A DNA stretch of 64,000 nt from DASSKK01 sp035690495 (GTDB lineage: Bacteria > Actinomycetota > Actinomycetes > Propionibacteriales > Nocardioidaceae): NCBI GenBank assembly GCA_035690495.1, contig DASSKK010000032.1:1-64000 (forward strand), read 5' to 3'. Under the pieces are notes generated by a model. The model was not told where the DNA came from, searched no databases, and saw only the letters and a list, made by a program, of their open reading frames with translations. Position numbers and translations under genes: made by a program. Positions 49,482 to 57,169 of this stretch are shown here, one piece after another; positions within the stretch are counted from its first letter, which is position 1; each line of letters opens with the position of its first letter.

Positions 49482-52097
49482 ATGGACACCATCCGCTACG
49501 CCGATCCGCGTCGCTGCCCGGACTGCCGGGCCACGATCGAGCCCGAGAACGCGGCTTGCGCGTCTTGCGGGCTCACCCTGACCGGCACCCTGGCCGCCCG
49601 GCTGTTCAGCACGCTCTCGGTCGCCGACGACCTGCTGAGGCAGCTGCGGGCGAGCTCCGGCACCGCGGCCGCGCACACCGCCGCCGAGCCCAGCGCCACC
49701 GGGCCTGTGCAGCCGGCTGCGCCCGGTCCCGCCGTCCCCCTGCTGATGCCGCCGCCGGCCCCCGCGGCCACCGGAGCTCGGCTGAGTGCGCTCTCGGTGC
49801 AGAAGGTGCTGCTCGGGCTCGGCGCCGGCTGCGTCCTGGTCGCCGCCCTGGTCTTCCTCGCGGTCACCTGGTCGGTGCTCGGCGTCGCCGGGCGTACGGC
49901 GGTCCTGCTCGCGTTCACCGCCGGCGGGGCGGGGCTGTGCGTGGTGCTGGCCCGGCGAGGGTTGCGCGGGGCCGTCGAGGCGCTCGCGCTGGTGACGCTC
50001 GGCCTGCTGGCACTCGACCTGTTCGGTGCGCGCAACGCAGGCTGGTTCGGGCCGATCACCGGTCCGGGCTTCGCGCTGCTGCTCGGGACCGTGGTCGTGG
50101 CCGCCGCAGGCGCACTCACGTTCACCACGACACGCGGCGGGGGCAGGCCGCTGGTCGGCGCCCAGGCCGGAGCAGCCGTCGGCGTGGCGGTGACCTGCGC
50201 CGGCGTGGCCGGGCTCGACCATCTGCCGACCGCGCCGGCCCTGGTGCTGGCGGTGCTGGTCGCCGCCGCAGCCACCGGCCTCGCCTACCGGCTGCGGCTG
50301 CGCGTCGCCGCCGTGGGCACTGCCGCAGCGGCCGCGGTGGCCTGGCTGGGCCTGACCGGCTACGCGGCGGACAGAGCGATCGACCACGCCACGCTTCGAG
50401 GGCTGTGGGTCGAGGCGAACGCCTGGCCGCTGGTCGTCGCTGCCCTGCTGGTGGCCGCGATCGGCGCGCTGCGGCGACTGCCCTGGGAGGGGCGGCGGGG
50501 GACGACTCGGGGGCGGCGGGGGATGACTCGGTGGCGGGTGGGTGCGGTCGCGGTCGGCTACCTGATCGGTGCGGCCGTCCTCGCCTTGCCGTGGCACGAC
50601 GGCACGCCCGACCAGCTGGTCGGCGTCGCGTTGGTCGCGCTGGTGGTCACCGGCGCGTCCGCCTGGCTGCTGAAGCGCCGCTGGGCGTGGTCGGGCGTGC
50701 TGGTGCAGGGATGTGCGACGGTCGGCGCTGCCGCCGGTCTCGTGCTGCTGGTCGCCGAGTCCGCGGGGCGGCTCGGGCAGGTCGCCGTGCCCACGTGGGC
50801 CGGTCCTGTCTCCGACCGGTTGCCGGCGACCGCCGCCTCCTTGGACCAGACGATGCTGCCTTCCCCGTGGATGCTGCCGCTGCTCGTCGTCGCGCTGGCC
50901 GGCACCGGCGTCGCCGTCGCGACCCGGCTGCCGGGCACGGCGTACGACCTGGGCTGGCTGCGCAGCCCCCCGGGGGTGACGACTCTGCTGGCAGGATCCG
51001 CGGTGAGCCTCGTGCTCACGCTCGCGCTCTACCCCGTGCCGGTGTGGCTGCTGGTCCTGCTGCCGCTGGCGAGCGCGGCGGGCTTCCTGGTCCGCTGGTG
51101 GTACGACGAGGGTAAGGCCGCGCTGGTGTCAGCCGGAGTGCTCGCCGCTCTCGCCGTCCCGGCGTCGCTGCACGCGACGTGGCTGACCCTGCCCATGGCG
51201 CTGGTCGTCACGATCGGAGCATCGCTCGTGCAGCTCCGCTCCCGCAGCGTCGAAGTCTCCACGGTGGCCGGTGCGCTCGCCGCGGCGACGCTCGGCGGCG
51301 CCGGCTGGACGCTCGGCCGGCTCGTCGACGCACCGGGAACCTGGGTGGCGTTCGGGACACTGGTGCTGCTGTCCGCGGTCGTGCTGGCGCTCCCGCTCGC
51401 TCCGGCGATCTGGTGGCGAGGCGGCGCTGCGGTGGCGTCCCGGACCGGCGTGGATACGGGCGCGGCCGCGGCCGCCCTGCCGCTGGCGCTGGCGGGCGTG
51501 GTGAGCGCGCCCGCGGACCAGCTGGCGACCTGGACAGCCGTCTACCTCACGGTCGCGGGCGTGGCGGTCACCGCGATGTCGTTGCTGCGCAACGATCGGA
51601 GGATGCTCGGCTGGCCGGGCGGGGCTCTGCTCGCCCTGGCCAGCTGGGTGCGCCTCGCCGACATCGGCGTGCACCAGCCGGAGGCCTACACCCTGCCGTC
51701 CGCGGCAGCGCTGCTGGTGGTCGGCTTGCACCACCTGTGGCGGCAGCCCCGGGCGAGCACGCTCAGCCCGCTGTCGGCCGGTCTCAGCCTTGCCCTCGTG
51801 CCGAGCCTGCTGTGGGTGCTGGTCGACTCGACCGGACTGCGCCCGCTGCTGCTGGGTCTGGCCTGCCTGGCCCTGGTGCTGGCCGGGGTACGGATGCGCT
51901 GGAGCGCCCCGATCCTGTTCGGGGCGGGGGTGGGCGCCGCGCTCCTGGTGCGGTTCGCTGCGCCGTACGGCGAGTCCGTGCCGCACTGGGCGCTCATCGG
52001 GGCAGCGGGCGCACTCCTGCTCGGTGTCGGGGTCACGTGGGAGAGACGACTGTCCGAGGCGCGGCAACTCGTCGGCTACGTCCGCGCTTTGCGCTGA
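49482..52097 (+). CDS. Large zinc-ribbon polytopic membrane protein (SCO7613-C-terminal-like)
   Basis: An 871-residue protein. Residues 1-30 hold a zinc ribbon with two CxxC pairs (CPDC, CASC). An Ala/Pro linker follows, and from about residue 105 over twenty hydrophobic segments (VLLGLGAGCVLVAALVFLAV; AVLLAFTAGGAGLCVVLARR). This matches large actinobacterial membrane proteins with an SCO7613 C-terminal domain; function unknown. A 21-bp in-frame repeat lies at 50491-50532. The start at 49482 is chosen as the first Met before the zinc ribbon. Confidence 0.7.
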   Translation: MDTIRYADPRRCPDCRATIEPENAACASCGLTLTGTLAARLFSTLSVADDLLRQLRASSGTAAAHTAAEPSATGPVQPAAPGPAVPLLMPPPAPAATGARLSALSVQKVLLGLGAGCVLVAALVFLAVTWSVLGVAGRTAVLLAFTAGGAGLCVVLARRGLRGAVEALALVTLGLLALDLFGARNAGWFGPITGPGFALLLGTVVVAAAGALTFTTTRGGGRPLVGAQAGAAVGVAVTCAGVAGLDHLPTAPALVLAVLVAAAATGLAYRLRLRVAAVGTAAAAAVAWLGLTGYAADRAIDHATLRGLWVEANAWPLVVAALLVAAIGALRRLPWEGRRGTTRGRRGMTRWRVGAVAVGYLIGAAVLALPWHDGTPDQLVGVALVALVVTGASAWLLKRRWAWSGVLVQGCATVGAAAGLVLLVAESAGRLGQVAVPTWAGPVSDRLPATAASLDQTMLPSPWMLPLLVVALAGTGVAVATRLPGTAYDLGWLRSPPGVTTLLAGSAVSLVLTLALYPVPVWLLVLLPLASAAGFLVRWWYDEGKAALVSAGVLAALAVPASLHATWLTLPMALVVTIGASLVQLRSRSVEVSTVAGALAAATLGGAGWTLGRLVDAPGTWVAFGTLVLLSAVVLALPLAPAIWWRGGAAVASRTGVDTGAAAAALPLALAGVVSAPADQLATWTAVYLTVAGVAVTAMSLLRNDRRMLGWPGGALLALASWVRLADIGVHQPEAYTLPSAAALLVVGLHHLWRQPRASTLSPLSAGLSLALVPSLLWVLVDSTGLRPLLLGLACLALVLAGVRMRWSAPILFGAGVGAALLVRFAAPYGESVPHWALIGAAGALLLGVGVTWERRLSEARQLVGYVRALR
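50491..50532 (+). repeat. Two tandem 21-bp repeats inside the large membrane protein gene
   Basis: GGCGGCGGGGGAYGACTCGG occurs at 50491-50511 and 50512-50532, encoding RRGTTRG RRGMTRW in a cytoplasmic loop. Its GGCGGGGGA core resembles the 24-bp repeats at 5479 and 32171. Confidence 0.75.
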
Positions 52098-52278
52098 ATG
52101 GATCCTGCGGAGCGGCCTCCGGGAGGCACCCCAGGGCGCTCGAGAAGGGGTCGCTCGCAGGCACCGGAGGGCGGCGTGGGAGTGGCGGGCCTGGCGGGAG
52201 CGCGAGCTTGCGAGCGCGGATGGTCCTCCCGCGCCGCCCTCGGGTGCAGGCGAGCGGGCCCGGCCCTGCAAACGCGAA

Positions 52279-52308
52279 TGGGGCCTCGTGGCGCACCACA
52301 AGGCCCCA
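52279..52308. terminator. Bidirectional hairpin terminator
   Basis: TGGGGCCT (52279-52286) pairs with AGGCCCCA (52301-52308), with an inner GTGG/CCAC helix. It lies between the convergent large membrane protein gene and bldC. Confidence 0.7.
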
Positions 52309-52387
52309 ATCGGCAATCGTTCTTGGATCAGTCGCCCCCCGGATGCCCCCCGCGGAACCTAGACCCAATGTGGGACTCGGGAGCTTG

Positions 52388-52606
52388 TCAGCTCCGCTCG
52401 CCCCCGCGACGCTGCTCCGGAACCATCCCGGTGAGCAGGTCACGCACCTCGGACTCGCGGTAACGGCGATGTCCGCCCAAAGTCCTGATCGAGCTCAGCT
52501 TGCCGGCCTTCGCCCACCGGGTGACCGTCTTCGGGTCCACCCGGAACATGGCGGCGACTTCGGCAGGAGTGAGCAACGGCTCGGACTCAGGTGGCCGCGT
52601 GTTCAT
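52388..52606 (-). CDS. bldC: BldC, small MerR-like developmental regulator
   Basis: A 72-residue MerR-type winged-helix protein with no effector domain: LLTPAEVAAMFRVDPKTVTR, WAKAGKLSSIRTLGGHRRYR and ESEVRDLL. Length and sequence match BldC, a DNA-binding protein that spreads over direct repeats and delays development in Streptomyces; in non-sporulating relatives it is a general regulator. GGAGG lies 7 nt before the ATG. An upstream 10-bp palindrome CTCATATGAG (52713-52722) may be part of its control region. Confidence 0.92.
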   Translation of the reverse strand: MNTRPPESEPLLTPAEVAAMFRVDPKTVTRWAKAGKLSSIRTLGGHRRYRESEVRDLLTGMVPEQRRGGERS

Positions 52607-52811
52607 AGCGGGCCTCCTCGCAGTTGTTCCGACGGTGCCGGTTCCACACTCCGACACCCTCCCCTTAGTGTGACACCTCAGGGTAGAGCACGGGTAAATA
52701 CCGTGACAATGGCTCATATGAGTCACTAACGGCCTCGGGCCGGGTCAAACTGCACCTCTCCGCCCCCACCGGCCCCGCAGGACCGTCCCGGAGCGGCGGC
52801 GCAGCCGGGTC

Positions 52812-52817
52812 TACGCT
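52812..52817 (+). promoter_or_regulatory. Predicted -10 (TACGCT), leaderless, valine/leucine dehydrogenase
   Basis: TAnnnT hexamer with 6 nt to the GTG at 52824. Confidence 0.5.
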
Positions 52818-52823
52818 GGGAGC

Positions 52824-53897
52824 GTGAGCGACCAGGACAGCAGCCCGGAACCCTCAGCGGGCGTGTTCTCCCGCACCCGCGGCCACGAGCAGGTGGTCTA
52901 CTGCAACGACGATGCCACCGGGCTGCGCGCGATCATCGCGATCTACTCCACGGCGCTGGGCCCGGCGCTCGGAGGCACGCGCTTCTACCCCTACGCCGAC
53001 GAGGGCGACGCGCTGCAGGACGTGCTCAACCTCGCCGAGGCGATGGCCTACAAGGCAGCCGCCGCCGGGCTCGACCTCGGCGGGGGCAAGGCGGTGATCA
53101 TCGGCGATCCGGCCACGATCAAGTCGGAGGGGCTGCTGCTTGCGTACGGCCGCTTCGTGCAGTCACTGCACGGGCGCTACTACACCGCCGCCGATGTCGG
53201 CACCTACAGCGAGGACATGGACGTGGTCGCCCGGGAGTGCGACTACGTCACCGGGCGCACCGTCGCGCACGGAGGGGCCGGGGACTCCTCGGTGCTCACT
53301 GCGTACGGCGTCTACCAGGGCATGCGCGCGGCTGCCGCGGCCACCTGGGGTGAGCCGACTCTGGCCGGGCGGACCGTCGGCGTCGCGGGTGTCGGGAAGG
53401 TCGGACGGCATCTCGTGCGGCACCTGGTCGAGGACGGCGCACGCGTGGTGGTCACCGACGTGAATGCCGCGGCCGTCGCCGGCGTCGAGGCCGAACATCC
53501 CGACGTACGCCACGTGCCGGACACCGACGCGCTGGTCGCCTCCGAGCTCGACGTCTACGCGCCCTGCGCGCTCGGCGGCGCACTGGACGACCAGGTGGTG
53601 GCGAGCTTGTCGGCGGCGATCGTGTGCGGTGCCGCGAACAACCAGCTCGCCCACCACGGCGTGGACAAGCAGCTCGCCGACCGCGGGATCCTCTACGCGC
53701 CCGACTACGTGGTCAACGCCGGGGGGCTCATCCAGGTTGCCGACGAGCTCGAGGGCTTCTCGTTCGAGCGGGCCAGACAGCGTGCCGAGGGCATCTTCGA
53801 GACCACGCAGCGGGTGTTCGCGCTGGCCACCGAGGACGGCGTACCTCCGGCGGTCGCCGCGGACCGGCTCGCCGAGCGGCGGATGCGTGGCTGTTGA
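52824..53897 (+). CDS. vdh: Valine/leucine dehydrogenase (Glu/Leu/Phe/Val family)
   Basis: A 357-residue NAD-dependent amino-acid dehydrogenase that deaminates branched-chain amino acids to 2-oxo acids. YKAAAAGLDLGGGKAVI holds the catalytic Lys region, TAADVGTYSEDMDVV a further substrate-site stretch, and TVGVAGVGKVGRHLVRHLVE the NAD fold. CGAANNQLAHHGVD and APDYVVNAGGLIQVADE are family signatures. Length fits valine and leucine dehydrogenases. The 3' end runs into a repeat at 53909. Confidence 0.9.
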   Translation: MSDQDSSPEPSAGVFSRTRGHEQVVYCNDDATGLRAIIAIYSTALGPALGGTRFYPYADEGDALQDVLNLAEAMAYKAAAAGLDLGGGKAVIIGDPATIKSEGLLLAYGRFVQSLHGRYYTAADVGTYSEDMDVVARECDYVTGRTVAHGGAGDSSVLTAYGVYQGMRAAAAATWGEPTLAGRTVGVAGVGKVGRHLVRHLVEDGARVVVTDVNAAAVAGVEAEHPDVRHVPDTDALVASELDVYAPCALGGALDDQVVASLSAAIVCGAANNQLAHHGVDKQLADRGILYAPDYVVNAGGLIQVADELEGFSFERARQRAEGIFETTQRVFALATEDGVPPAVAADRLAERRMRGC

Positions 53898-53908
53898 GTT
53901 GCGCTCCA

Positions 53909-54003
53909 GTTGAGATGTGCCTCGTTGCTCGTTGAGATGTGCCTCGTTGCGATCGGCAGCGAACAGGCGCCTGGGCACTGAGGGCAACGAGGCGCATCTC
54001 GAC
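53909..54003. repeat. Direct plus inverted 20-bp repeat element
   Basis: GTTGAGATGTGCCTCGTTGC is repeated at 53909-53928 and 53931-53950 and inverted with two changes at 53984-54003. CTGTTCGCGCG then repeats twice just beyond. It fills the gap between the dehydrogenase and DUF3073 gene ends. Confidence 0.85.
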
Positions 54004-54013
54004 TGTTCGCGCG

Positions 54014-54181
54014 TCAACTGTTCGCGCGCTCGTCCTCCACAGGCTCTTCATCGAGCTCGTCGGTGTCGGAGTCCTCGCCATGCAGCTCTCGTGCCAGCGC
54101 GCCGAAATCCGTCTCGTGGGACCGGTACTTCAGGTCGCGGGCAACCTTGGTCTGCTTGGCCTTCGCACGGCCGCGCCCCAT
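54014..54181 (-). CDS. DUF3073 family protein
   Basis: A 55-residue protein beginning MGRGRAKAKQTKVARDLKYR, the unmistakable DUF3073 start, followed by an acidic tail (EDSDTDELDEEPVEDE). Small, highly charged and conserved across actinobacteria, commonly near purM; here purM lies directly upstream. GAGGGGG precedes the ATG. Function unknown. Confidence 0.92.
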   Translation of the reverse strand: MGRGRAKAKQTKVARDLKYRSHETDFGALARELHGEDSDTDELDEEPVEDERANS

Positions 54182-54304
54182 AGGGTCGACCCCCTCGCAC
54201 ATCTGGCCGGAGTCACTTTCTGTGTGCGTCCGGTCTGCCTTAAAGGTTTCTCGTGGCTCCAACGGTACCCGGCCCGCGGTGATTCCCGCACACCGGATCG
54301 CGCA

Positions 54305-55456
54305 TCACGCCGACGGGTGCCGGCCGACCAGGGTGACCACCCCGGCCGCCCTGTCGTCCTTGCCTGTGCCGACCTCGCCACACACCCATGCGCGTACGCC
54401 GTGCCCGGCCAGCAGCGCGACGGCGGCGTCGGCAGACCCTGGATCGGTGACCGCGACCATGCCGACCCCGCAGTTGAGCGTGCGTTCCAGGTCCGGCTCG
54501 GCCACCGCGCCCACCTCGGCGACCAGTCCGAACACCGGCTGCGGGGTCCAGGTGGCGCGGTCGATGGTGGCAACCAGGCCCTCGGGCATCACCCGCACCA
54601 GGTTCGCGGCCAGACCGCCACCGGTGACGTGGGACAGCGCGCGCGTCCCGGGGGTGCGGGCCAGGTCGAGGGCCGCCTTGGCGTAGATCGCCGTCGGCTC
54701 CAGCAGCTCCTCGCCGAGCGTGCGGCCGAGGACGTCGATGTGCCTGTCGAGCGTCCAGCCGGTCCCGCCTTCCGACGACGGAGCGAGCAGGACCCGGCGC
54801 ACCAGCGAGTAGCCGTTGGAGTGCAGTCCGCTCGAAGCCATCGCGACGACCGCGTCGCCTGCCTGCACCCGCCCGGGACCGAGCAGGTCGGCGGCCTCCA
54901 CCACGCCGGTGGTCGAGCCCGCCACGTCGTACTCGTCCGGGCCGAGCAGTCCGGGGTGCTCGGCGGTCTCCCCGCCGACCAGCGCGCAGCCGGCCTGCAC
55001 GCACCCCTCGGCGATCCCCTGGACGATCGCGGCGATCCGCTCGGGCACGACGCGGCCGGTGGCGATGTAGTCGGTGAGGAACAGCGGCTCGGCGCCGCAC
55101 ACCACCAGGTCGTCGACGAGCATGCCGACCAGGTCGAGTCCGATCGTGTGGTGGACGTCCATCGCCTGGGCGATCGCGACCTTGGTGCCGACCCCGTCGG
55201 CCGAGCTGGCCAGCAGCGGCCGGTCGTAGGCCTTCAGCGCGGTGGCGTCGTAGAGCCCGGCGAACCCGCCGATCCCGCCGACCATCTCCGGTCGGCGCGC
55301 CTTCTCGACCCAGACCCGCATCAGCTCGACGGCCTTCTCGCCGGCGTCGATGGACACGCCGGCCGCCTCATACGAACCCCGATTCGTCCGCGAAATTGCG
55401 TCCTGTTCACGCGGGGTGACCGCGGACGAATCGGGGTTCGGCGGCTCAGGGGTCAT
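54305..55456 (-). CDS. purM: Phosphoribosylformylglycinamidine cyclo-ligase (AIR synthetase)
   Basis: A 383-residue PurM, purine step 5, with YEAAGVSIDAGEKAVELM, ASSADGVGTKVAIAQ, GLDLVGMLVDDLVVCGAEPL, LVGGETAEHPG and SNGYSLVRR. Its first 28 residues have no counterpart in the family as I know it: codons 6-28 lie inside a 68-bp inverted repeat (55373-55440). The start ATG overlaps the purF stop (ATGA), so the order is purF-purM. Family similarity begins right where the repeat ends. Confidence 0.93.
   Translation of the reverse strand: MTPEPPNPDSSAVTPREQDAISRTNRGSYEAAGVSIDAGEKAVELMRVWVEKARRPEMVGGIGGFAGLYDATALKAYDRPLLASSADGVGTKVAIAQAMDVHHTIGLDLVGMLVDDLVVCGAEPLFLTDYIATGRVVPERIAAIVQGIAEGCVQAGCALVGGETAEHPGLLGPDEYDVAGSTTGVVEAADLLGPGRVQAGDAVVAMASSGLHSNGYSLVRRVLLAPSSEGGTGWTLDRHIDVLGRTLGEELLEPTAIYAKAALDLARTPGTRALSHVTGGGLAANLVRVMPEGLVATIDRATWTPQPVFGLVAEVGAVAEPDLERTLNCGVGMVAVTDPGSADAAVALLAGHGVRAWVCGEVGTGKDDRAAGVVTLVGRHPSA
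55373..55440. repeat. Inverted repeat element, GATTCGTCCGCGG family (copy B), inside purM
   Basis: CGAACCCCGATTCGTCCGCG (55373-55392) is inverted perfectly at 55421-55440 around a 28-base centre. It lies in frame in the 5' end of purM. The outer sequence GTGACCGCGGACGAATC is shared with copy A near 49350. Confidence 0.9.
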
Positions 55457-57018
55457 GGGCGATCGAGCGCGTCGGCGGCGCCTCCGCCGGGAGTCAGGGA
55501 GACCTGGAGCGGCTCCGACGCGGCGACCTCCAGGCCCATCGTGGCATCGACCTCGAGGAGGTGCTTGCCGAGCTGGTCCGGCTCCGGCAGCGGCACCGGG
55601 TAGATGCCATCGAAGCAGGCACGGCACAGGTCCTGCTTGGGCACCGACGTGGCCTCGATCAGCTCCTCGAGGTCCACGTAGCCGAGCGAGTCGGCGTCGA
55701 TGGACCGGCAGATCTCCTCCGCGGACAGCCCGTTGGCGATCAGCTCGGCCCGCGAGGCGAAGTCGATGCCGTAGAAGCACGGCCACTTCACCGGTGGCGA
55801 GGAGATCCGCACGTGCACCTCGCGGGCGCCGGCCTCGCGGAGCATCCGGACCAGCGCACGCTGGGTGTTGCCGCGCACGATCGAGTCGTCGACGACCACC
55901 AGCCGCCTGCCCTCGATCACGTCGCGCAGCGGATTCAGCTTGAGGCGGATGCCGAGCTGGCGGATCGTCTGCGACGGCTGGATGAAGGTGCGCCCGACAT
56001 AGGAGTTCTTCACCAGCCCGGACCCATAGGGGATGCCGGACTCCTCGGCGTACCCGATCGCTGCGGGCGTACCCGACTCGGGGACCGGGATCACCAGGTC
56101 GGCGTCGGCCGGATGCTCCCGGGCGAGCCGCCGGCCTATCTCCACCCGCACGCTGTGCACCCGCTGGTCGTTCATCAGCGTGTCGGGGCGCGCCAGATAG
56201 ACGAACTCGAACAGGCAGTGCTTGGGCTCGGCCGGGGCGAAGCTGCGGCTGCGCAGGCCGTCCTCGTCGACGGCGACCATCTCGCCAGGCTCGATCTCGC
56301 GGATGAACGACGCGCCGACGATGTCCAGCGCAGCGGTCTCCGACGCGACCACCCAGCCGCGGGCCAGCCGGCCGAGCACGAGCGGCCGGATGCCCTGCGG
56401 GTCGCGCGCGGCGTACAACGTGCGGTCGTCCATCCATACGAACGAGAACGCGCCATTGATGGTGGGCAGCACCCGGGTGGCGTTCTCCTCCAAGCTGCTG
56501 TCGGGGTGGTGCGCGAGCAGCGCGGTGACCAGGCTCGTGTCGTTGGTGGCGACCGGGCCGCTCTTGGCAAGGTTCACCTCACCGAGGCCAGTCAGGTGGG
56601 AGACCCGTTCGACCAGCTCAGCCGTGTTGGTGAGGTTGCCGTTGTGGGCCAGCGCCAGCGACCCCGAGGCGGTCGGCCGGAAGGTCGGCTGCGCGTTCTG
56701 CCAGGTGCTCGCGCCGGTGGTCGAGTAGCGGGCGTGCCCTACCGCGAGGTGCCCCTTCAGCGACTCCAAGGTGGGCTCGTCGAAGACCTGCGAGACCAGA
56801 CCCATGTCCTTGTAGACCAGGATCTGGTGGCCGTTGCCGACCGCGATCCCGGCCGACTCCTGGCCGCGGTGCTGCAGAGCGTAGAGCCCGTAGTAGGTGA
56901 GCTTCGCGACGTCCTCGCCGGGCGCCCACACCCCGAACACACCGCAGGCGTCCTGCGGGGCTCGCTCGTGCGGGTCGAGGTCGTGCGTCAGCCGGCCGTC
57001 TCCCTTGCGCGCGGTCAC
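55453..57018 (-). CDS. purF: Amidophosphoribosyltransferase
   Basis: A 521-residue PurF, the committing step of purine synthesis (glutamine + PRPP to phosphoribosylamine). Cys25 in ACGVFGVW is the catalytic Cys after propeptide removal. YYGLYALQHRGQESAGIAV and LAHNGNLTN belong to the glutaminase domain. The PRPP loop VVVDDSIVRGNT lies near residue 370, and cysteines (CLFEF, WPCFYG, CRACFDG) fit the Fe-S-containing type. The GTG has TAGACT 7 nt upstream. Its stop overlaps purM. Confidence 0.95.
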   Translation of the reverse strand: MTARKGDGRLTHDLDPHERAPQDACGVFGVWAPGEDVAKLTYYGLYALQHRGQESAGIAVGNGHQILVYKDMGLVSQVFDEPTLESLKGHLAVGHARYSTTGASTWQNAQPTFRPTASGSLALAHNGNLTNTAELVERVSHLTGLGEVNLAKSGPVATNDTSLVTALLAHHPDSSLEENATRVLPTINGAFSFVWMDDRTLYAARDPQGIRPLVLGRLARGWVVASETAALDIVGASFIREIEPGEMVAVDEDGLRSRSFAPAEPKHCLFEFVYLARPDTLMNDQRVHSVRVEIGRRLAREHPADADLVIPVPESGTPAAIGYAEESGIPYGSGLVKNSYVGRTFIQPSQTIRQLGIRLKLNPLRDVIEGRRLVVVDDSIVRGNTQRALVRMLREAGAREVHVRISSPPVKWPCFYGIDFASRAELIANGLSAEEICRSIDADSLGYVDLEELIEATSVPKQDLCRACFDGIYPVPLPEPDQLGKHLLEVDATMGLEVAASEPLQVSLTPGGGAADALDRP

Positions 57019-57025
57019 GTTGCGC

Positions 57026-57031
57026 AGTCTA
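57026..57031 (-). promoter_or_regulatory. Predicted -10 (TAGACT), leaderless, purF
   Basis: TAnnnT hexamer with 7 nt to the GTG at 57018. Confidence 0.5.
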
Positions 57032-57064
57032 CGGGTCGGTGCGCGTGTCGCTCGCTTGCACCGT

Positions 57065-57160
57065 CCGCCGGTTTACCAGGGTGCCATGGTAAACCGGCGG
57101 CCCCCATGGGGAATTCACCATGGCAGGCGGAAGAAAACCATGGCGCCCTGGTAATCATCC
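57065..57160. repeat. Palindromic repeat cluster upstream of purF
   Basis: CCGCCGGTTTACCA (57065-57078) is inverted perfectly at 57087-57100. It is followed by CCCCATGGGGAATTC and an inverted third unit CCATGGCGCCCTGGTAATCA (57138-57157). The same modules occur at 26966-27022. It fills the gap between the dipeptidase and purF. Confidence 0.85.
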
Positions 57161-57169
57161 GGGGGCGGG

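Noticed and set aside
48125..49492. Long minus-strand frame overlapping the LldD gene
   Set aside because: Arg/Gly-rich shadow of the real gene in another frame; no motifs.
51129..52316. Long minus-strand frame opposite the large membrane protein gene
   Set aside because: Composition (Gln/Arg/His-rich) is typical of an antisense shadow in GC-rich DNA.
52098..52387. Possible gene between the large membrane protein gene and bldC
   Set aside because: Frames are Arg/Pro/Gly-rich with no start context; only a terminator hairpin is convincing.
54014..54262. 82-residue version of the DUF3073 protein
   Set aside because: The family starts at MGRGRAKAKQ; the ATG at 54181 has a good ribosome site.
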